The notes below the pieces were generated by a model, which was not told the origin of the DNA, made no database searches, and saw nothing but the letters and a program-made list of their open reading frames with translations. Made by a program: the position numbers and the translations under genes. Positions 52,647 to 61,941 of a stretch of 64,000 nt of DNA are shown one piece after another; within the stretch, counting starts at the first letter, position 1, and each line of letters starts with the position of its first letter. Origin of the DNA: Lachnospiraceae bacterium (GTDB taxonomy: Bacteria; Bacillota; Clostridia; Lachnospirales; Lachnospiraceae); NCBI GenBank assembly GCA_009774245.1, contig VSNM01000025.1, forward strand, positions 3,196 through 67,195, in the 5' to 3' direction.

Positions 52647-53453
52647 ATGAAAAAATTTGTCACACTTATTACTATTGTATCACTTATGCTTACTGCTATG
52701 ACAGGATGTGGGAAAACAGTCAGTGGATCGGTATCTACGGACGGTTCGACTTCTATGGAAAAGGTCATTGGTGCTTTGGGAGAAGCCTTTGAGGAAAAAA
52801 ATTCCGGCGTAACCTTTACATATAATCCTACCGGCTCCGGTTCCGGAATTACTGCGGTTGCAGAGGGACGCTGTGATATTGGTCTTTCCAGCCGTAACTT
52901 AAAGGATGAAGAAAGGGCACAGGGGTTGACTGAAACGATACTGGCTCTTGATGGCATTGCTATTATTGTAAATCCTGATAATCCGGTAAATGACCTTGAC
53001 CTTGAAACGATTGGCAGAATTTATAGGGGTGAAATAACGAATTGGAAGGACATAGGCGGTAATGATTTGGAAATTGTACTGATTGGTCGTGAAGCGGGAA
53101 GTGGTACAAGAGATGGCTTTGAATCCATTACAGATACGGAAGATGTCTGCAAATACCGTCAGGAACTTACATCTACCGGGGATGTGATAACAACGGTGGC
53201 GGGCAATCCTGCGGCAATCGGTTATGCTTCCCTTGCGTCTGTAAAGGAAACTGTAAAAGCACTTTCTGTCGGCGGCATTATGCCTACGGAGGAAACAGTC
53301 AAAGATGGCAGTTATGTAGTGCAGCGCCCTTTTGTATTAGTTACAAGGAGCAATACAGAGCTTTCGGAGGCTGCACAGAAATTTTTTGACTATATTACAT
53401 CATCTGAAGCAAATGAGATTATCTCATCTGCGGGTGCTGTGCCGGTAAACTAA
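52647..53453 (+). CDS. pstS: phosphate ABC transporter substrate-binding lipoprotein
   Basis: 268 aa with lipobox LTAMTGCGKT; AAAGGAG upstream. Phosphate-binding signatures: TDGSTSMEKV, PTGSGSGITAV, GLSSRNLKDEE and GREAGSGTRDGFE. Captures phosphate outside the membrane for PstCAB. First gene of a seven-gene operon. Confidence 0.96.
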   Translation: MKKFVTLITIVSLMLTAMTGCGKTVSGSVSTDGSTSMEKVIGALGEAFEEKNSGVTFTYNPTGSGSGITAVAEGRCDIGLSSRNLKDEERAQGLTETILALDGIAIIVNPDNPVNDLDLETIGRIYRGEITNWKDIGGNDLEIVLIGREAGSGTRDGFESITDTEDVCKYRQELTSTGDVITTVAGNPAAIGYASLASVKETVKALSVGGIMPTEETVKDGSYVVQRPFVLVTRSNTELSEAAQKFFDYITSSEANEIISSAGAVPVN

Positions 53454-53475
53454 AGGCTTTGAAAGGTGGAGTCAA

Positions 53476-54348
53476 ATGAAGAACAGAAAACGGCTTATGG
53501 AGAATGCCATACATGGCATTTTCCTGGTACTTGGTCTGATTACGGTTGGCTGTGTGCTTTTAATTACTGTTTATCTTGTCATATCCGGTATTCCTGCTAT
53601 CCGTAAAATAGGTGTTTTAAAATTCCTTTTTGGGAAAAAGTGGGCTTCTACGGCAGCACAGCCGCAATATGGCATTTTGCCTTTTATCCTCACAAGTATC
53701 TACGGTACGGCTGGTGCAATCGTGCTCGGAGTGCCGGTTGGCTTTCTGACAGCGGTTTACCTCTCTAAAATTGCGCCGCCCAAAGTAAAAACTGTTATAG
53801 AAACGGCGGTCAGTCTGCTGGCGGGTATTCCGTCGGTAGTTTATGGACTTGTAGGAATGATGGTGCTTGTTCCGGGGATACGGATTGCTTTTCATATTCC
53901 AGACGGGGCAAGTCTGTTTGCTGCCATTATAGTGCTTGCTATTATGATTTTACCGTCAATTATCAAAGTATCGCTTACGGCGTTAGAGGCAGTTCCAAAG
54001 GAATATGAGGATGCTTCCCTTGCACTTGGCGCAACGCCGGTTGAAACATATTTCCGTGTATCCGTTCCGGCAGCAAAAAGCGGTATCGCAGCGGCTGTCG
54101 TGTTAGGAGTTGGCAGGGCTATTGGCGAGGCAATGGCTATTATGATGGTGGCAGGGAATGCACCTAATATGCCGAAAGTTTTTCAGAGTGTCCGTTTCCT
54201 TACAACCGCTGTTGCAAGTGAAATGTCTTATGCGGCTGACGGTAGTATACAAAAACAGGCGTTGTTTTCCATTGCGTTGGTGCTGTTCCTTTTTATCATG
54301 CTGATAAATGCCGTGTTGAATTTCTTTTTGAAACATAGTAAGGAGTAA
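53476..54348 (+). CDS. pstC: phosphate ABC transporter permease PstC
   Basis: 290 aa with six hydrophobic helices; characteristic GILPFILTSIYGTAGAIV, LLAGIPSVVYGLVGM and the EAA-type loop LTALEAVPKEYEDASLALGATP. Forms the channel with PstA. GGTGGAG site upstream, 22 nt after pstS. Confidence 0.96.
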   Translation: MKNRKRLMENAIHGIFLVLGLITVGCVLLITVYLVISGIPAIRKIGVLKFLFGKKWASTAAQPQYGILPFILTSIYGTAGAIVLGVPVGFLTAVYLSKIAPPKVKTVIETAVSLLAGIPSVVYGLVGMMVLVPGIRIAFHIPDGASLFAAIIVLAIMILPSIIKVSLTALEAVPKEYEDASLALGATPVETYFRVSVPAAKSGIAAAVVLGVGRAIGEAMAIMMVAGNAPNMPKVFQSVRFLTTAVASEMSYAADGSIQKQALFSIALVLFLFIMLINAVLNFFLKHSKE

Positions 54349-55218
54349 ATGAAAATGCAAAAACAATCTATTTCAGCTAAAAGGAAAGCATACATTACCG
54401 TCATGCGTGTGCTGATGGGAATTTCCGTGAGCGTTACCTGTGCATTGGTATTGTTTCTAATCGGCTATGTATTGTGGAAAGGACTGCCGAATGTATCATG
54501 GGAACTGCTTACTACAAAACCGAGTTATCTGTCGGATCGCATAGGGATTCTGCCGGATATTCTCAATACTGTCTATATCGTGTTGGCAACTTTGGCATTG
54601 GTTCTTCCTCTTGGGGTAGGCGCTGCAATTTATCTGACAGAATATGCCAAAAATAAAAAACTGGTAGAACTGATTGAATATACTGCTGAAACATTATCGG
54701 GGATTCCGTCTATTATTTATGGTCTTGTGGGGATGCTGTTTTTCTGTCAGTTTTTTGGCATGAAAACCTCCTTACTAGCGGGAGCATTTACATTGGTAAT
54801 TATGAATCTGCCCACGGTCATGCGCACTACTCAGGAGAGTTTGAAAACAGTGCCGCAAAGCTACCGTGAGGGTGCTTTCGGATTGGGTGCTGGAAAATGG
54901 CGTGTAATTTATACCGTTGTATTTCCCGGCTGTATTGAGGGTGTCATAACGGGCTGTATTCTGTCTGTCGGGCGTATTCTTGGGGAATCGGCGGCACTTC
55001 TTTTTACGGCTGGTTTTGCCCACGCTCTGAATGGAATCTTTGAGGGGCTTGGCAGTGCAGGGGCAACACTGACAGTTGCATTATATGTCTATGCAAAGGA
55101 AAACGGAGAATTTGGAATTGCTTTTGCTATTGCCGCTATCCTGATGATTTTGACCATGTTCATCAATTTGTCGGCGACATTGGTAAGCAGTTATTTCAAA
55201 AAAAGGAGAAATGTATGA
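54349..55218 (+). CDS. pstA: phosphate ABC transporter permease PstA
   Basis: 289 aa; begins right after the pstC stop with AAGGAG inside pstC's end. Contains GIGAAIYLTEYAK-like VGAAIYLTEYAKNKK, ETLSGIPSIIYGLVGM and the loop ESLKTVPQSYREGAFGLGAGKW. It overlaps pstB by 4 nt. Confidence 0.96.
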   Translation: MKMQKQSISAKRKAYITVMRVLMGISVSVTCALVLFLIGYVLWKGLPNVSWELLTTKPSYLSDRIGILPDILNTVYIVLATLALVLPLGVGAAIYLTEYAKNKKLVELIEYTAETLSGIPSIIYGLVGMLFFCQFFGMKTSLLAGAFTLVIMNLPTVMRTTQESLKTVPQSYREGAFGLGAGKWRVIYTVVFPGCIEGVITGCILSVGRILGESAALLFTAGFAHALNGIFEGLGSAGATLTVALYVYAKENGEFGIAFAIAAILMILTMFINLSATLVSSYFKKRRNV

Positions 55219-55970
55219 GTAATGTTATGACAGTGAAAGACTTGTGCCTTTGGTATGGCAGTGCGCAGGCTTTGAAAGATATAAATATTGAGATTGAGGA
55301 ACGGAGCATTACTGCTTTAATTGGTCCTTCGGGGTGCGGAAAATCTACTTTCCTTAAATCGTTAAACCGAATGAATGACCTCATCGCCGGTGTGCGGATT
55401 ACAGGGAAAGTGTGTTACAGAAGGCATAACATTTTTGATGCTGATATAGATGTCAATGAGCTTCGCCGCAGTATTGGCATGGTCTTTCAAAAACCTAATC
55501 CGTTTCCTATGAGCATTTATGATAATATTGCTTACGGACCGAGGACACATGGCATAAAAAATAAAGCAAAACTGGACGATATAGTAGAACACTCCCTGCG
55601 TGGGGCTGCAATTTGGGAGGAAGTAAAAGACAGGCTGAAAAAATCTGCGTTAGGGTTATCGGGCGGTCAACAGCAGAGGATCTGTATTGCCCGCGCATTG
55701 GCGGTAGAGCCGGATGTGCTTTTGATGGACGAGCCCACAAGCGCCCTTGACCCGATTTCCACATCTAAAATTGAGGAGCTTGCAATGGAACTCAAGAATA
55801 AGTATACTATTATCATCGTAACGCACAATATGCAGCAGGCTGTACGAATTTCCGATAATACGGCGTTTTTTCTCCTCGGTGATTTAATTGAATATGGAAA
55901 TACGGAAAAGATGTTTGAGCAGCCAAAGGACAAGCGGACAGAGGATTATATTACGGGGAGGTTTGGATAA
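55215..55970 (+). CDS. pstB: phosphate ABC transporter ATP-binding protein
   Basis: 251 aa ABC ATPase: Walker A GPSGCGKSTFLKSLNRMNDL, Q-loop MVFQKPNPFPMSIYDN, signature LSGGQQQRICIARAL and Walker B VLLMDEPTSALDP. The NPFPMSIYDNIAYG stretch is diagnostic for PstB. Overlaps pstA and phoU genes. Confidence 0.97.
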   Translation: MSNVMTVKDLCLWYGSAQALKDINIEIEERSITALIGPSGCGKSTFLKSLNRMNDLIAGVRITGKVCYRRHNIFDADIDVNELRRSIGMVFQKPNPFPMSIYDNIAYGPRTHGIKNKAKLDDIVEHSLRGAAIWEEVKDRLKKSALGLSGGQQQRICIARALAVEPDVLLMDEPTSALDPISTSKIEELAMELKNKYTIIIVTHNMQQAVRISDNTAFFLLGDLIEYGNTEKMFEQPKDKRTEDYITGRFG

Positions 55971-56623
55971 TGAGAAGTCGTTTTGATGAACAGCTTGCTA
56001 CGCTTAATAATGAGCTTACCCAAATGGGGGCAATGTGTGAGGAAGCGATTGCGATTGCTTCAAGGGCGCTCTCTACGGGCGATGTGAAGCTGACAGACAA
56101 AGTTGTATCTCTTGACGGGGAAATTAACCATATGGAGCGCACAATAGAAACGCTGTGCCTGAAACTGCTATTACAGCAACAGCCGGTGGCAAGGGATTTG
56201 CGGCAGATTTCCGCAGCCCTTAAAATGATTACCGATATGGAGCGTATTGGAACGCAGGCGGCGGACATTGCAGAAATTATTACATTTCTTGACGGGCGGA
56301 CAGGCGGGGAATGTGAACATATCCGTTTTATGGCTGATGCGGTGAGCCAAATGGTCACAGAAAGCATTGATGCCTTTGTAAAGCAGGATGTTGTGCTGGC
56401 TGATGCGGCGATTGACCGTGACGATGTGGTTGACGATTTATTCTTGCAGGTCAAATCATCATTGATTGAACTGATAGCAGAAAAGCCAACAGACGGAGGA
56501 TACGCATTGGATTTACTGATGATTGCCAAATACTTTGAACGTATTGGGGATCATGCGGTAAATATTGCGGAGTGGGTGGCTTTTTCTGTAACAGGAAAAC
56601 ACAAAGGAGCAGATAATTTATGA
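55970..56623 (+). CDS. phoU: phosphate signalling regulator PhoU
   Basis: 217 aa made of two three-helix bundles, each with a metal-type motif (VSLDGEINHMERTIE, and AAIDRDDVVDDLF) and ISAALKMITDMERIGTQAADIAE / IAKYFERIGDHAVNIAEWV. Mediates between PstB and the PhoR kinase. Its start overlaps the pstB stop by one base. Confidence 0.96.
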   Translation: MRSRFDEQLATLNNELTQMGAMCEEAIAIASRALSTGDVKLTDKVVSLDGEINHMERTIETLCLKLLLQQQPVARDLRQISAALKMITDMERIGTQAADIAEIITFLDGRTGGECEHIRFMADAVSQMVTESIDAFVKQDVVLADAAIDRDDVVDDLFLQVKSSLIELIAEKPTDGGYALDLLMIAKYFERIGDHAVNIAEWVAFSVTGKHKGADNL

Positions 56624-57297
56624 AAATATGGTGCGTAGAGGACGATGAAAGTATCAGGGATATTGAGGTATACACGCTTAATTCTACCGATTTTGAAGCA
56701 ACAGGTTTTTCAGATGCGGCGGCTTTTCGTGATGCGCTTTCCACGGATAAGCCGGATTTGATTATCCTTGATATTATGCTGCCCGGAGAGGACGGCGTGG
56801 AATTGTTGAAATTTCTGAAAGACAGTTACGACACTTGCAGGATTCCCGTTATCATGGCAACTGCAAAGGGCATGGAGTACGATAAAATTCAGAGCCTTGA
56901 TTTAGGTGCGGACGATTATCTTGTAAAGCCTTTTGGAATGATGGAAATGGTTTCCCGTGTGAAAGCTGTACTTCGCCGATGCAATCCCACAGAGGTGGAA
57001 CATCTTTTGAAGGCAGGCGGTCTTGTTGTCAATTTAGACGAACATACTGTTACCGCTGACAGCGAAAGGATACAGCTTACCTTAAAAGAGTTTGAACTTC
57101 TCCGTCTGTTCCTCTCTCATCCGGGAATTGCATTTACCCGTGACCAGCTTTTTAATGATGTATGGGGTGCGGATTATGTCAGTGAAACAAGGACGGTTGA
57201 TATGCATATCCGTACATTGCGTGTGAAGTTGGGGGATTATGGGAAAATGATTGAAACAGTGCGTGGCATAGGTTATAGATTAGAGGTGCAGGCATGA
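56620..57297 (+). CDS. phoB: PhoB/PhoP-type response regulator (OmpR family)
   Basis: 225 aa; receiver domain 1-115 with acidic pocket CVEDDES, phosphoacceptor Asp in LIILDIMLPGEDG and Lys in YLVKPFGMME, then an OmpR winged helix (LTLKEFELLRLFLSHPG, VDMHIRTLRVKLG). Likely binds the TTTACA repeats at 52544. Overlaps both neighbours by 4 nt. Confidence 0.93.
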   Translation: MKIWCVEDDESIRDIEVYTLNSTDFEATGFSDAAAFRDALSTDKPDLIILDIMLPGEDGVELLKFLKDSYDTCRIPVIMATAKGMEYDKIQSLDLGADDYLVKPFGMMEMVSRVKAVLRRCNPTEVEHLLKAGGLVVNLDEHTVTADSERIQLTLKEFELLRLFLSHPGIAFTRDQLFNDVWGADYVSETRTVDMHIRTLRVKLGDYGKMIETVRGIGYRLEVQA

Positions 57298-58973
57298 CAA
57301 AGAAAATTTTTAATTCTATTATGGTTGTGGCGGCGGCTGTTCTGATTGCGAGCCTTGTTATCATCATGGGGTGCCTTTACCGTTATTTCAGTAATGTTCA
57401 GGGGAAACAGTTAGAAGATGAGTTGTCTTTGGCATCCGAAGCCGTCGAGAAGAACGGGCAGGAATATCTTGAGGAATTACAATCAAATCAGTACCGTTTA
57501 ACATGGGTTGCTGGGAACGGCGATGTGATATATGATACACAGTCTGACGAGGAAAGTATGGAAAACCATGCGGACAGGGAGGAAATCAGGCAGGCATTAC
57601 AGAGCAGGGAAGGAAAAAGCCTGCGCTATTCCACGACACTCTTGGAAAAAACGCTTTACTCCGCCAGAAGGCTTAACGACGGTTCAGTCCTTAGAATTTC
57701 GGTTAGCAGCGCTACTGTATGGATGCTTGTTTTGGGAATGATACAGCCGATTTTAATTGTGATTGTTGTAGCCCTTGTGTTATCGGGAGTGCTGGCAAGC
57801 CGGATTTCCAAACATATCATGGAGCCGTTAAACAGCCTTGATTTGGAAAAGCCGCTGGAAAATGATACCTATGAAGAATTAGCGCCCTTGTTAAACCGTA
57901 TCAATAAACAGCATAGGCAGATAGATGTACAGTTGTCGGAACTTCAGAGAAAGAATGATGAGTTTACACAGATTACGCAGGGCATGACGGAAGGACTTGT
58001 GCTTTTAAACGAAAAAAATGTAATTCTGAACATCAATCCTGCAGCATTGAAACTGTTCCATACAAAAAAATCCTGCATAGGTAAGGATTTTCTGACAGTG
58101 GAGCGAAACCATGATGTGAGCCACGCCATACAGGACGCATTTTCAAGCGGACACAGCGAAATCCGCATAGAACGTGAGGGAAAAGAGTATCAGATTCATG
58201 TCAACCGCATTGAATCTAACGGTACTGTAATCGGGGCGGTTGTCCTTGCCTTTGATATAACAGAAGCAGCTTTCGCAGAAAGGAACAGGCGGGAGTTTAC
58301 TGCCAATGTATCACATGAACTGAAAACTCCTCTGCAATCAATAATGGGAAGTGCGGAGTTAATGGAAAACGGTCTTGTAAAATCGGAGGATATGACACGT
58401 TTTGTAGGGCATATCCGCACAGAGGCAGGGCGGCTTGTAACATTGATTGATGATATTATCCGTTTATCCCAATTAGACGAGGGGTGCGATATGCCTTTTG
58501 AAAATGTTGATTTATATGAGGTCGCAACGGATGTGGCTGCAGGGCTGGCGGACATAGCAGCGATAAAGGATATTGAAATTGCTGTGACAGGGGAAACAGT
58601 CAGGATAAAAAGTGTCCGGCGGTTATTGACAGAAATTATATTTAATCTTTGCGATAATGCTGTCAAATATAATAAAGATGGCGGAATGGTGGAGATTTCT
58701 GTAAACAGAGAGGAAAATCAAGCTGTAATCTCTGTAAAGGATTCAGGAATTGGTATTCCGGCGGAACATCAGGCAAGGATATTCGAGCGTTTTTACAGAG
58801 TGGATAAGAGCCGTTCTAAAGAGTCGGGTGGAACGGGGTTAGGGCTTTCTATTGTAAAACACGCCGTACAGTATTTGAATGGTCAGATTGATTTGCAGAG
58901 CAGTCCTGGAGAGGGAACAATCATACAGATTTTTTTACAAGAGGATAAAAATGATGTGATGCAGATTTCCTAA
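57294..58973 (+). CDS. phoR: PhoR-type sensor histidine kinase
   Basis: 559 aa; transmembrane helices near 8-28 and 145-168 flank an extracellular sensor region; HAMP-like linker, PAS domain (about 220-325), HisKA with NVSHELKTPLQSI (His about 341), HATPase with NLCDNAVKYN, DSGIGIPAEHQ and GGTGLGLSIV. It follows the PhoB gene with an ATGA overlap and ends the operon. Confidence 0.94.
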   Translation: MTKKIFNSIMVVAAAVLIASLVIIMGCLYRYFSNVQGKQLEDELSLASEAVEKNGQEYLEELQSNQYRLTWVAGNGDVIYDTQSDEESMENHADREEIRQALQSREGKSLRYSTTLLEKTLYSARRLNDGSVLRISVSSATVWMLVLGMIQPILIVIVVALVLSGVLASRISKHIMEPLNSLDLEKPLENDTYEELAPLLNRINKQHRQIDVQLSELQRKNDEFTQITQGMTEGLVLLNEKNVILNINPAALKLFHTKKSCIGKDFLTVERNHDVSHAIQDAFSSGHSEIRIEREGKEYQIHVNRIESNGTVIGAVVLAFDITEAAFAERNRREFTANVSHELKTPLQSIMGSAELMENGLVKSEDMTRFVGHIRTEAGRLVTLIDDIIRLSQLDEGCDMPFENVDLYEVATDVAAGLADIAAIKDIEIAVTGETVRIKSVRRLLTEIIFNLCDNAVKYNKDGGMVEISVNREENQAVISVKDSGIGIPAEHQARIFERFYRVDKSRSKESGGTGLGLSIVKHAVQYLNGQIDLQSSPGEGTIIQIFLQEDKNDVMQIS

Positions 58974-58984
58974 GAAATTCAAAT

Positions 58985-59024
58985 TTTACAAAAATTATAC
59001 AAAATATAACTTTTAGATTTTACA
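58985..59024 (+). promoter_or_regulatory. second PhoP-box-like array downstream of phoR
   Basis: TTTACA at 58985, 5-nt gap, TATACA at 58996, 17-nt gap, TTTACA at 59019: the same geometry as before pstS. TATACT at 59048 could be a -10. The following 430 bp to 59458 hold no convincing gene; an unannotated small RNA or a displaced target is possible. Confidence 0.45.
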
Positions 59025-59392
59025 AAGAAGTCATAAGATTTGCTTTATATACTCAATACAAACACTAATGGTGGTTGATAATGCAATCTTTATGACATAA
59101 ATATGCAATTCGTAAATTAGGGAATAGTGGTTTTATTTGAGTATAAAACGCTGTTCTCTTTTTGAAGTGCTATACTAAAGTTGTAACGGGAGTGGCTAAT
59201 GAGATATAATAAAAATCACAAGGAAAGAGGTATGAAGTGCTATAATTTACGGGAGTTGCAGAACAGGGGATAAGAATTTCGGATTGAGTGAAATGGGTAA
59301 AGTCAATAAAAGCAGTCACGTAACAGAAATCCATAAAATTCCGGAGTGTGGCGGATATTTAATGTATATATTGGTGCTTGTATACACAAATC

Positions 59393-59421
59393 TTGACGAA
59401 AACCTGCTCCCTGTATATAAT
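59393..59421 (+). promoter_or_regulatory. promoter of the pyridoxal-kinase-like gene
   Basis: TTGACG at 59393-59398, 17-nt spacer, perfect TATAAT at 59416-59421. It overlaps a 51-codon ORF (59293-59448), which is therefore probably not a gene. Confidence 0.8.
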
Positions 59422-59457
59422 TATTTCATTATAGATGAATTGAATTAACTGAAAGGC

Positions 59458-60285
59458 ATGATGAAAATGGGCAAGCAAGTATTGTTGATAAATGATCTGG
59501 CAGGATATGGAAAGGTGGCATTATCGGTCATGCTTCCATTGATGTCATATATGGGGTACCAAATATATAATCTTCCCACTGCGTTAGTATCAAATACGTT
59601 GGATTATGGCAAATTCGATATTCTTGAAACAACAGATTATATGAAGAACACTATTAAAGTATGGGAGGAATTGGGATTCTGCTTTGATGTGATAGCGACA
59701 GGCTTTATTGTTTCAGAGGAGCAGGTAAAAATCATAGAAGAATTTTGTCGAAAGGAAAGCATGAAAGGAACCCTGATATTTGTTGATCCAATTATGGGAG
59801 ATGAAGGAACCCTGTACAATGGAGTTACAGAGCAAACGGTTGCACATATGAAGAAACTGGTAGGAGTAGCCGATTATATTGTACCAAATTATACTGAAGC
59901 GGCCAGACTTACAGGAGTGGAGTATCATGAATCTGCAACAATCTCGGAGGTAGATGAAATGATTCAAAGGCTTGGTAATATGGGCGCAAAATCGGTAATC
60001 ATCACAAGCATTCAGCAGGATGGCAAAGATGTGGTTGCAGGCTTCGATCATAAAACGAAACAAAGATTTACAATTCCTTTTTATAACATTCCGGTCAGGT
60101 TTCCGGGTACGGGCGATATTTTTTCTTCCGTTTTATTGGGAAAACTGATGGAGGGAAACAGCCTGTATGACAGTACAAAAAAAGCCATGGACACTGTGAG
60201 CAGCCTGATTGAAAACAATAGAAACAATACAGATATATATAAGGGAATACCGATTGAGAAGGAGTTGGAGGTGCTTAAAATATGA
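59458..60285 (+). CDS. pyridoxal/pyridoxamine kinase-like (PdxY/ThiD-type) protein
   Basis: 275 aa ribokinase-fold kinase: LLINDLAGYGKVALSVMLPLMSYMGY, VDPIMGDEG, NYTEAARLTG and the anion-hole motif RFPGTGDIFSSVLLGKLM. It should phosphorylate a B6 vitamer or hydroxymethylpyrimidine. GAAAGG is at 59451-59456; ATGs at 59458, 59461 and 59467 are possible starts, the last best spaced. It overlaps the next gene by 4 nt and has its own promoter. Confidence 0.88.
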   Translation: MMKMGKQVLLINDLAGYGKVALSVMLPLMSYMGYQIYNLPTALVSNTLDYGKFDILETTDYMKNTIKVWEELGFCFDVIATGFIVSEEQVKIIEEFCRKESMKGTLIFVDPIMGDEGTLYNGVTEQTVAHMKKLVGVADYIVPNYTEAARLTGVEYHESATISEVDEMIQRLGNMGAKSVIITSIQQDGKDVVAGFDHKTKQRFTIPFYNIPVRFPGTGDIFSSVLLGKLMEGNSLYDSTKKAMDTVSSLIENNRNNTDIYKGIPIEKELEVLKI

Positions 60286-60563
60286 AAAAACCTGGAATCC
60301 AGATCACATTGATTGATCAAAAAGGCACGAAAGGATGTCATAGGGGTCACAAAATAGGTGATAGTTTTGATTTTGATACAGAGCGTGGAAAACTCTGTCC
60401 TATGGCTATGCATGTTGCATTTCCATATATTGATATTTTAAGATACGGCGGCGAAATACCCGGACAGGAGAAGGGGACAGCGGTTTTTGCCTGCCCTGAT
60501 GTGGACACATTAAATGTCTTTAAAATAGAACGGATTGATGTTTTGGATGACGATTCGCCATAA
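60282..60563 (+). CDS. TIGR04076-family protein
   Basis: 93 aa starting in the kinase stop (ATGA). GCHRGHKIGDSFDF, LCPMAMHVAFPYIDILRYGG and VFACPDVDTLNVFKIERID match this small Cys-containing family, widespread in anaerobes and of unknown function. Three Cys suggest a metal or redox role. Confidence 0.8.
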   Translation: MKKPGIQITLIDQKGTKGCHRGHKIGDSFDFDTERGKLCPMAMHVAFPYIDILRYGGEIPGQEKGTAVFACPDVDTLNVFKIERIDVLDDDSP

Positions 60564-60647
60564 GGTTGGCTTTTAATTGTACGATGTGACTGGTAAGTTT
60601 GTGGACTATTGGTTATAGACGATGTATAGATAACAGGAGGAAATGAT

Positions 60648-61151
60648 ATGACTGTTTCAGAAATCATGGTTAAAATGGTAAAGTATTCAAAAGGAAATCT
60701 TCATGATATCAATCATTTTATGAAAGTGTATGCCTATGCAAAAACGATTGCAGAGTGTGAGAAAGTAGCGGATGATGAACAGAGAATAATAGAAATTGCG
60801 GCTATTATACATGATATTGCGTGTCCTTTGTGCCGGGAAAAATACGGAAATACAAATGGAAAACTTCAGGAAAAAGAAGGCGCTGTATTAGCTGAAGAAT
60901 TCCTGAAGGGTACAGGGCTGTCGAACGAGATGGTGAACCGTATCATCTTTTTGGTCGCACATCATCATACTTTTCAGGAGGTTGACGGGATTGATTACCA
61001 GATTTTGCTGGAAGCTGATTATTTGGTTAATGCTGACGAATCCGGATATCAGGAAGCCAATATCAGAAATGTTATAGATTGTGTTTTTAAGACATCATCA
61101 GGAAAAATGCTTCTGCAATCCGTTTATGGGATTGCAGAAGGCAACCGCTGA
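60648..61151 (+). CDS. HD-domain phosphohydrolase
   Basis: 167 aa with AGGAGG upstream. HD metal motifs: NHFMKVYAYAK, IAAIIHDIACPLC (HD), LVAHHHTF and EADYLVNADESG. Family members hydrolyse phosphate esters or nucleotides; substrate unknown. A terminator follows. Confidence 0.88.
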   Translation: MTVSEIMVKMVKYSKGNLHDINHFMKVYAYAKTIAECEKVADDEQRIIEIAAIIHDIACPLCREKYGNTNGKLQEKEGAVLAEEFLKGTGLSNEMVNRIIFLVAHHHTFQEVDGIDYQILLEADYLVNADESGYQEANIRNVIDCVFKTSSGKMLLQSVYGIAEGNR

Positions 61152-61175
61152 TTTGATAACAAATATGTATTTTGT

Positions 61176-61213
61176 AAACAGGTCAATCTGCTATGTATAG
61201 ATTGACCTGTTTT
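61176..61213. terminator. bidirectional terminator between HD gene and Crp/Fnr gene
   Basis: AAACAGGTCAATCT/AGATTGACCTGTTT, a perfect 14-bp stem with a 9-nt loop, T-runs on both sides; it overlaps the stop of the minus-strand gene. Confidence 0.88.
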
Positions 61214-61856
61214 AATTTGTGGCATTTGGACTTAATTCAAAATGAGAATGAAAGGTTTTCAGAAGCCCTTCTTTTTGCAGCTTTGATAATTCTACAGACA
61301 TTGCTGCACGTTCTACACAGAGGAAGTCGGCAAGCTGCTGGCGGTCAAAGGGAATGTCAAAAGAAAGTGATCCTTGTCTGGCTGCTTCAGCAGATAAATA
61401 GGAAAGCAGCTTATCACGTGTTTTTCGCTTGCTCATGTGCGTTATCTTCTCGTTAAACAACAGTGTCTTTTGGGCAAAAGCTGTAATCAGGTTTTTAATC
61501 AGGCGGTTATGATGGCTGCAGGCAGCGGAACACATGGTAATCAGGCGGTTCATATTTATTTCCACAATTTCACAATTTTCTGTCGCAACAACACTGACGC
61601 TGAGAACTGCATCAGGAATGGCGGCAAAGGGTTCGGCAAAGTAGTCGCCCGGCATAAGATTTGTCATAACGTTCCGGTTTCCCCATAAATCTTCCTGAAT
61701 GACTAAAGCAGTCCCAGACGCAAGCAGGCTGATACAGTCCGTACAATCTCCTGCCTGAAGGATGTATTGATTTTTGGCGTTTTTTCTGACTTTTGCTCCG
61801 ATACACTTTAGCGAGGTTAAAATCTCGTCATCGGATAATCCTGAAACAGCGGGCAT
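61212..61856 (-). CDS. Crp/Fnr-family transcriptional regulator, N-terminus probably frameshifted
   Basis: 214 aa visible from ATG 61856. A cNMP-like beta-roll (residues 20-120: YILQAGDCTDCISLLASGTALV, MPGDYFAEPFAA) precedes a Crp helix-turn-helix (FDRQQLADFLCVERAAMSVELSKLQKEG). The family usually starts MEKxLxVLKKCPLF; exactly such a start (TTG 61885, MEKFLNVLKKCPLF, behind GAGGTGA) is present in another frame. One extra base in the A-run at 61844-61846 would join it to SGLSDDEI. The gene is divergent from the DUF2249 operon, its likely target. Confidence 0.85.
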   Translation of the reverse strand: MPAVSGLSDDEILTSLKCIGAKVRKNAKNQYILQAGDCTDCISLLASGTALVIQEDLWGNRNVMTNLMPGDYFAEPFAAIPDAVLSVSVVATENCEIVEINMNRLITMCSAACSHHNRLIKNLITAFAQKTLLFNEKITHMSKRKTRDKLLSYLSAEAARQGSLSFDIPFDRQQLADFLCVERAAMSVELSKLQKEGLLKTFHSHFELSPNATN

Positions 61857-61898
61857 TTTTTTAATACGTTTAAAAATTTTTCCAAAATCTCACCTCTT

Positions 61899-61941
61899 TG
61901 TTTGAATTCAAACATACTTACTCTGCTTATTTTACTATAAT
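61899..61941 (+). promoter_or_regulatory. palindromic operator and -10 of the DUF2249-hemerythrin operon
   Basis: TGTTTGAATTCAAACA at 61899-61914 is a perfect 16-bp palindrome. TATAAT at 61936-61941 has no good -35 (CATACT). With a start near 61948 the palindrome is centred about -41.5, the class II activator position for Crp/Fnr proteins. Confidence 0.65.

Noticed and set aside
59293..59448. 51-codon ORF before the pyridoxal-kinase-like gene
   Set aside because: It overlaps a near-perfect promoter (TTGACG-17-TATAAT) for the next gene and has only a weak ribosome site.
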